DNA of 64,000 nt from assembly GCA_050950425.1 (NCBI GenBank), contig JBMNHO010000002.1, forward strand, positions 992,001-1,056,000, read 5' to 3'. Source of the stretch: RGIG529 sp050950425. Its GTDB lineage: Bacteria; Bacillota; Clostridia; Oscillospirales; Oscillospiraceae. The translations under genes were made by a program, and so were the position numbers. Positions 59,525 through 64,000 of this stretch are shown piece by piece (position 1 is the first letter of the stretch; each line of letters starts with the position of its first letter). The notes under the pieces are model-generated. The model had not been told where the DNA came from. It worked only from the letters and a program-made list of their open reading frames with translations, and did no database searches.

Positions 59525-61909
59525 ATGAAACTTTCACGAAAATGGCTCTCTGAATTTGTAGATATCGGCGCCGTGTCGGACAAGGAATATGCCGACGTGA
59601 TGACGCTGACAGGTTCCAAGGTGGAAACCGTGGAGGACTTGGGCGCGGACATTCAAAACGTGGTTGTCGGCAAGGTTTTGGACATCCAAAAGCACGAAAA
59701 TGCCGACCATTTGTTTGTTTGCAGCGTGGATGTGGGGCAGGGGGCCCCTGTCTCCATTGTCACCGGCGCGCAAAACGTGAGAACAGGGGACCTGGTTCCC
59801 GTCGCGCTGGACGGCGCTCTGCTGCCGGGGGACGTGCGCATCAAAAAAGGGACGCTCCGGGGTGTCCTCTCCAGCGGGATGCTTTGCTCCCTCAAAGAAC
59901 TGAACCTTTCCATACATGATTTTCCCTACGCCGCAGAGGACGGCATCTTTCTTTTGCGGGAAGACTGCGCCCCCGGCGAGGACATCCGCCCCGTTTTGGG
60001 CCTGGACGACCACGTGGTGGATTTTGAAATCACAAACAACCGGCCGGACTGCTTCTCCGTCATCGGCCTTGCAAGAGAGAGCGCCGCCTCTTTCCGCGTG
60101 CCGCTCCGGCTGCACACCCCAAAGGTCAAAGGACGGGGCGGAAGCAGCGGAGCGCCGCTGGACGTGGAGATTTTAGCCGGCGACCTTTGCCCCCGATACA
60201 CCGCCCGGGTGGTGCGGCAGGTCAAAATCGGCTCCTCTCCCAAATGGATGCGGGAGCGGCTGCGGGCCTCCGGCGTGCGCCCCATCAACAACATTGTGGA
60301 TATCACCAATTATGTGATGCTGGAATACGGCCAGCCCATGCACGCCTTTGACTATGCCTGCGTTTCCGGGGGCAAAATCGTGGTGCGCCGGGCAGGGGAG
60401 GATACGTCCTTCCAAACGCTGGACGGAACGGTACGTACCCTGAAGCCGGACACGCTGGTCATCGCCGACGAAACCCGGCCTGTCGGCATCGCCGGGGTCA
60501 TGGGGGGCGCCAACAGCGAAATCACCGACGAGACAAAAACCATTGTGTTCGAGTCTGCCAATTTCAGCGGCGTCTCCATCCGCAAAACGGCCATCGGCCT
60601 CGGCATGCGAACCGACGCCTCCGGCCGGTTTGAAAAGGGGCTGGACCCGATGAATACGCTGCCTGCTCTGGAGCGGGCGTGTGAGCTTGTGGAGCTGCTG
60701 GGCGCCGGAGAAGTGGCGGAGGGCGTCGTCGACGTCATCGCCGCCGATCTTTTGGAGGTGTCTCTCCCGCTGGAACCCCACAAGATCAACCGGCTTTTGG
60801 GCACCGACCTGTCCGCCGACCAGATGAAGGCGCTGTTAACGCCTTTGGGCTTCACCTTTGACGGGGATACGATCCTTGTCCCTTCCTTCCGCGGCGACGT
60901 GCGCCATTATTCCGACGTGGCGGAGGAAGTGGCCCGGATGTACGGCTACAACCAGATTCCCACCACGCTGATGCGGGGGGAAACCACCCTGGGCGGCCGC
61001 ACCCATGCGCAAAATGCCCGGCGGCAGATCGGCGAATTGTGCCGGGGCATGGGCTTTTCCGAAATCATCACCTATTCCTTCGTCTCTCCCTCCTGTTTTG
61101 ATAAAATCAGGATGCAGCCGGACCACCCCCTGCGCAACGCCCTCACTATTTTAAACCCCCTGGGCGAGGACACCAGCATTTTGCGCACCCGGGTTCTCCC
61201 CTCCATGATGGAGACCGTCGCCCGCAACATCAGCTGCCGCAACGCCGCGGCCAAGCTGTATGAATTTGCGACGGTGTACAAGCCCCGGGGAGACGACAGC
61301 GGCCTTGCCAACGAGCAGGTGCGTCTTTCCCTTGCCGCATACGGCGATGGGGTGGATTTTTTCTCCCTCAAGGGAAATGTCGAGGCCATTTTGCGGGCCT
61401 TGCGGATAGAGCATGTTTCCTTTGTGGCGGAGCCCAACATGCCCTCTTACCACCCCGGCCGCTGTGCCCGGATCACCGCCGGGGGCATGCAGCTTGGCTT
61501 AATCGGGCAAATTCACCCGCTGATCGGGCAAAACTACGGGGTGTCCCAGCCGGTTTACGGGGCGCAGCTCAGCTTCGACGCCCTGTTAAAGCAGCAGGCG
61601 CCGGAGCCCCAGTACGTTCCCCTGCCCCGCTTCCCCTCCATCCTTCGGGACATTGCCCTGGTCTGCGACGCCGCCATCCCCGTCGCGGTGCTGGAAGAGT
61701 GCATCGGCCGGGGGAGCCAGGGGCTTTTGAAGGAAGCTTCTCTGTTTGACATCTACACGGGGGCGCCCATCCCCGCCGGGAAAAAGAGCGTCGCTTTCTC
61801 CCTCGTTTTGCGGGCAGACGACAAAACACTGACCGACCCGGAGGCCGATGCCGACGTCCGGTCGATCCTGTCTTTGCTGAAATCTGAGCTGGGCGCCGTT
61901 CTTCGATAG
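59525..61909 (+). CDS. pheT: Phenylalanine-tRNA ligase beta subunit
   Basis: The 794-residue editing subunit has an N-terminal EMAP/OB tRNA-binding domain (about residues 40-150), the B3/B4 editing domain, B5 (around residues 410-480), a catalytic-like core and a C-terminal ferredoxin-fold anticodon-binding domain (starting PRFPSILRDIALV). It begins 9 bases after pheS, with AGGAGGA at the junction. Confidence 0.96.
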   Translation: MKLSRKWLSEFVDIGAVSDKEYADVMTLTGSKVETVEDLGADIQNVVVGKVLDIQKHENADHLFVCSVDVGQGAPVSIVTGAQNVRTGDLVPVALDGALLPGDVRIKKGTLRGVLSSGMLCSLKELNLSIHDFPYAAEDGIFLLREDCAPGEDIRPVLGLDDHVVDFEITNNRPDCFSVIGLARESAASFRVPLRLHTPKVKGRGGSSGAPLDVEILAGDLCPRYTARVVRQVKIGSSPKWMRERLRASGVRPINNIVDITNYVMLEYGQPMHAFDYACVSGGKIVVRRAGEDTSFQTLDGTVRTLKPDTLVIADETRPVGIAGVMGGANSEITDETKTIVFESANFSGVSIRKTAIGLGMRTDASGRFEKGLDPMNTLPALERACELVELLGAGEVAEGVVDVIAADLLEVSLPLEPHKINRLLGTDLSADQMKALLTPLGFTFDGDTILVPSFRGDVRHYSDVAEEVARMYGYNQIPTTLMRGETTLGGRTHAQNARRQIGELCRGMGFSEIITYSFVSPSCFDKIRMQPDHPLRNALTILNPLGEDTSILRTRVLPSMMETVARNISCRNAAAKLYEFATVYKPRGDDSGLANEQVRLSLAAYGDGVDFFSLKGNVEAILRALRIEHVSFVAEPNMPSYHPGRCARITAGGMQLGLIGQIHPLIGQNYGVSQPVYGAQLSFDALLKQQAPEPQYVPLPRFPSILRDIALVCDAAIPVAVLEECIGRGSQGLLKEASLFDIYTGAPIPAGKKSVAFSLVLRADDKTLTDPEADADVRSILSLLKSELGAVLR

Positions 61910-61939
61910 GTCTCACAGCAGAAAATTTATAGATTCCCC

Positions 61940-61968
61940 TTTACATCGGGCGGGAATTACGTTAAAAT
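61940..61968 (+). promoter_or_regulatory. Predicted promoter of ireB
   Basis: -35 TTTACA (61940-61945) and -10 TAAAAT (61963-61968) with a 17-bp spacer, about 100 bases upstream of the ireB start. Confidence 0.65.
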
Positions 61969-62068
61969 GGCGTCAACAACCAGTGTTGCAACGGGATCTG
62001 TCGGAATCTATGAAAAACGAAGAGCCCTTCCATGTCCGAACCAAATGTGCGATAGGAGGCGAACTCCA

Positions 62069-62311
62069 TTGTTGGATTACACACGTAAGTTTCAAATCAA
62101 CCAGGACAGAGAACAGGAAATCAAAGACATCATGTCTTCCGTCTTTGCCGCTTTGCAGGAAAAGGGGTATAATCCTGTCAACCAGATCGTCGGATATATC
62201 CTTTCGGAGGACCCCACCTATATCACCAACCACAACAACGCCCGCAGCCTGATCCGGCGGATTGACCGGGACGAGCTGCTGCAGGCGCTGGTGCGGGACT
62301 ACCTGGCATAG
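62069..62311 (+). CDS. IreB-family regulatory phosphoprotein
   Basis: An 80-residue protein of the IreB (UPF0297) family, a substrate of the IreK serine/threonine kinase in Enterococcus that affects cephalosporin tolerance. The conserved core EKGYNPVNQIVGYILSEDPTYITNHNNARSLIRRIDRDELL is complete. The start is the first TTG (62069), with AGGAGG nine bases upstream; a second TTG follows immediately. The N-terminal threonine usually phosphorylated is at position 5 (TRKF). No kinase gene is in the window. Confidence 0.9.
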   Translation: MLDYTRKFQINQDREQEIKDIMSSVFAALQEKGYNPVNQIVGYILSEDPTYITNHNNARSLIRRIDRDELLQALVRDYLA

Positions 62312-62392
62312 GGGGTTTTCCCTTTGTCGGCGGTTTGGCCTGTCTTTTGGGCCTGATTTCCGTTGCCTGAGAAGCCTTTTATAAAGCGATCC

Positions 62393-62449
62393 GCAGGCCC
62401 CGCGGCTCTGCCCCTCAGGGGGGTTTTGGGTGCGGGGCCTGCTTTCTTT
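62393..62449 (+). terminator. Terminator after ireB
   Basis: GCAGGCCCCGC (62393-62403) pairs perfectly with GCGGGGCCTGC (62432-62442), with an inner CCCCT/GGGG pairing, followed by TTTCTTT. Confidence 0.75.
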
Positions 62450-62453
62450 CCGC

Positions 62454-62500
62454 AAAAAGCATCCCTCCCGAGGCTTGTTTTGCCGCCTCGGGAGGGATGC
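62454..62500 (-). terminator. Terminator of the proBA transcript
   Basis: A perfect 16-bp stem (62459-62474 with 62485-62500) with a 10-base loop. On the minus strand it is followed by TTTTT (62454-62458). It lies 40 bases after the proA stop. Confidence 0.88.
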
Positions 62501-62539
62501 TTCTGTCATCCGGCTTTTTTGGATCCGGTATGATTTTGT

Positions 62540-63790
62540 CTATTTCCGGATTTGTCCTTCTCCGTAAACGATGTATTTGCTGGAGGTCAGCTCTTCCAAA
62601 CCCATGGGGCCCCGGGCATGCATCTTTTGGGTGGAAATGCCGATCTCGGCCCCCAGCCCAAATTCAAACCCGTCGGTAAACCGAGTGGATGCGTTGACGT
62701 ACACCGCCGCGGCGTCCACTTCGTTCAAAAACTTCTGGGCCGTAAAATAATTGTCCGTCACCACGCACTCGGAATGCCCCGTGGAGTGTTGGTTGATGAA
62801 CTGAATGGCTTCCTCCACCCCGGAAACAATTTTAACGGCCAGAACATAATCGCCAAATTCTGTATAATAGTCCGACTTTGTGGCATGCTTTACAGTATCC
62901 CCCAGAATTTCTCTGGTGATATAGCAGCCCCGCAGCTCCACTTGCTTTTTGTTTAAAAACTGCTTTGCCATGGGCAAAAACTCCTCGGCCACCCCCCGGG
63001 AGACCAAAAGCGTCTCCGCCGCGTTGCACACAGAGGGCCGGGAGCACTTTGCGTTGTAAATGATCTCCGCCGCCATCTGCAAATTGGCTTCCCCGTCCAC
63101 GTACACGTGGCAGTTGCCGACCCCTGTCTGGATCACCGGCATTTTGGCATGTTCCACCACGGTGCGGATCAGCCCGGCGCCGCCTCTGGGGATCAGCACG
63201 TCAATGAAGTCGGAAAGGGCCATCATTTCATTTGCCACTTTGTGGCTGGTGTCGTGGACAAAGCAAATGCAGTCTCTCGGCATCCCCGCCTGCTCCAGAG
63301 CGTCCCGCATGATAGAGGCCAGGGCCGTGTTGCTGTGGATGGCCTCTTTGCCGCCCCGCAAAATCACCACGTTGCCCGACTTGAGGCAAAGGGCGGCGGC
63401 GTCCACCGTCACGTTGGGCCGGGCCTCGTAAATCATCCCGATGACGCCCAAAGGCACCCGGCGCTTTCCGACGACCAGCCCGTTTGGCATTTTAGACATT
63501 TTTGTCACTTCCCCGATGGGGTCCGGCAAGGCCGCCACCTGGCGCACCCCCACTACGATGTCGTCCACTCGCTCTTTTGTCAGCGTAAGCCGGTCGAGCA
63601 GCGACTCAGACATGCCTCCCGCCTTCGCTGCCGCCAGATCCTGCCCGTTGGCCGCCAAAATTTCATCGCACCGTTCCGCCAGACAAGAGGCGATGGCGCG
63701 CAGCGCCCGGTTCTTCTCCTCTGTCCCCGCAATGGCCAAGGTCTGTTCGGCGATTTTTGCCGATTGCGCCATGGTTTCCAAAATCGTCAT
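62540..63790 (-). CDS. proA: Gamma-glutamyl phosphate reductase
   Basis: Second step of proline synthesis, reducing glutamyl-5-phosphate with NADPH. The 416-residue aldehyde-dehydrogenase-fold product includes IYEARPNVTVDAAALCLKSGN, RGGKEAIHSNTAL and the catalytic cysteine in NAKCSRPSVCNAAETLLV. It begins 17 bases after proB and ends before a strong terminator. Confidence 0.96.
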   Translation of the reverse strand: MTILETMAQSAKIAEQTLAIAGTEEKNRALRAIASCLAERCDEILAANGQDLAAAKAGGMSESLLDRLTLTKERVDDIVVGVRQVAALPDPIGEVTKMSKMPNGLVVGKRRVPLGVIGMIYEARPNVTVDAAALCLKSGNVVILRGGKEAIHSNTALASIMRDALEQAGMPRDCICFVHDTSHKVANEMMALSDFIDVLIPRGGAGLIRTVVEHAKMPVIQTGVGNCHVYVDGEANLQMAAEIIYNAKCSRPSVCNAAETLLVSRGVAEEFLPMAKQFLNKKQVELRGCYITREILGDTVKHATKSDYYTEFGDYVLAVKIVSGVEEAIQFINQHSTGHSECVVTDNYFTAQKFLNEVDAAAVYVNASTRFTDGFEFGLGAEIGISTQKMHARGPMGLEELTSSKYIVYGEGQIRK

Positions 63791-63807
63791 CCCAATGCCC
63801 TCCTATT

Positions 63808-64000
63808 TCAATGTACTTCGTTTGTAAATCGTGTTCCCACCGGCTCCCCCTCCAGCACCCGGTACAGCCCATCCAGCGCGGATCCGTTGGTGATCACCAT
63901 ATCCACGCCGTGTTCCAGGCAAATAGAGGCCGCGTCCAGCTTTGTGCTCATCCCGCCGGTTCCCCAGCAAGTCCCGCTCCCCCCCGCAAGGCGCCGAATG
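63808..64000 (-). CDS. proB: Glutamate 5-kinase, C-terminal end (cut by window edge)
   Basis: The last 63 residues of the kinase that makes glutamyl-5-phosphate from glutamate. The visible part reads GTGGMSTKLDAA, VDMVITNG and GTRF near the end, all typical of ProB. There is no C-terminal PUA domain, so this is the short form of about 260 residues. It heads proA, as in most bacteria. Confidence 0.93.
   Translation of the reverse strand, partial: IRRLAGGSGTCWGTGGMSTKLDAASICLEHGVDMVITNGSALDGLYRVLEGEPVGTRFTNEVH

Noticed and set aside
1..64000. Sigma-54 (-24/-12) promoters, given the presence of rpoN
   Set aside because: The few TGGCAC occurrences I examined lacked a correctly spaced TTGC.
1..64000. 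CRISPR arrays, insertion sequences, prophage or toxin-antitoxin genes
   Set aside because: No spaced direct-repeat array, transposase, integrase or phage structural gene was seen anywhere in the window.

Overview
The window looks like chromosomal DNA of a moderately G+C-rich member of the class Clostridia (Oscillospirales-like by style; I cannot place it more precisely). The grounds are: the Firmicutes order gdpP-rplI-dnaB; one unbroken S10-spc-alpha ribosomal cluster with a KOW protein between map and infA; a type-Z (zinc) S14; a phenylalanine T-box in front of pheST; a perfect ARG box; IreB; an infC gene with an ATT start; and a butyryl-CoA-type acyl-CoA dehydrogenase. Coding density is high and Shine-Dalgarno sequences are strong. 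I see no prophage, insertion sequence, CRISPR array or rRNA gene. Most genes are housekeeping, so the unusual material is mainly in gene layout and non-coding DNA.

Layout. 1-787: 5' part of rpoN (sigma-54), divergent from a plus-strand group, gdpP-rplI-dnaB-tilS-hpt-ftsH (c-di-AMP turnover, L9, replicative helicase, tRNA-Ile lysidine synthesis, purine salvage, membrane protease), which ends in a hairpin that also carries the ribosome-binding site of a two-gene, split TauE/SafE-type membrane protein. ruvX (minus) follows. 10.2-26.3 kb: minus-strand ribosomal operon from rpsJ to rplQ, including secY, adk, map, infA and rpoA, with a mapped-by-eye promoter, a long leader, a 15-bp tandem repeat after rpsJ and an unusual structured spacer before rpsH.

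26.4-33.2 kb (minus): a second type IIA topoisomerase pair (B subunit, then A subunit) followed by a YitT membrane protein, a LUD-domain protein and a transglutaminase-like lipoprotein. 33.5-36.0 kb (plus): an ArgR-controlled polar amino acid ABC transporter. 36.0-39.1 kb (minus): ACT/HTH protein, homoserine dehydrogenase and aspartate kinase. 39.3-41.8 kb (minus): a NitT/TauT-type ABC importer. 42.1-45.0 kb (plus): LCP cell-wall ligase and oligoendopeptidase F. Then HtrA protease and an ArsC-family protein (minus), a zinc-ribbon/Big2 membrane protein and pfkA (plus), and infC-rpmI-rplT (plus) with an attenuated leader.

50.8-51.1 kb: tRNA-Tyr and tRNA-Thr (minus). 51.5-53.4 kb: acyl-CoA dehydrogenase and a MarR regulator (plus). 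53.4-54.0 kb: a gene-free convergent gap holding two strong terminators, an AT-rich stretch and two perfect DnaA boxes, which is the most unexpected non-coding element. 54.0-58.1 kb (minus): nnrD, a lipoprotein, a YwlE-type phosphatase, rimI and tsaD. 58.2-61.9 kb: T-box-pheS-pheT. Then ireB (plus), proA and the 3' end of proB (minus).

No gene cassette here is convincingly a new system. The best leads are the DnaA-box/AT-rich locus, the TauE/SafE gene pair split by one in-frame amber codon with its start buried in a terminator, the perfect ARG box, the inverted repeats in the acyl-CoA dehydrogenase leader, and several unexplained structured spacers in the ribosomal operon. All calls come from reading the sequence; no database search was run.
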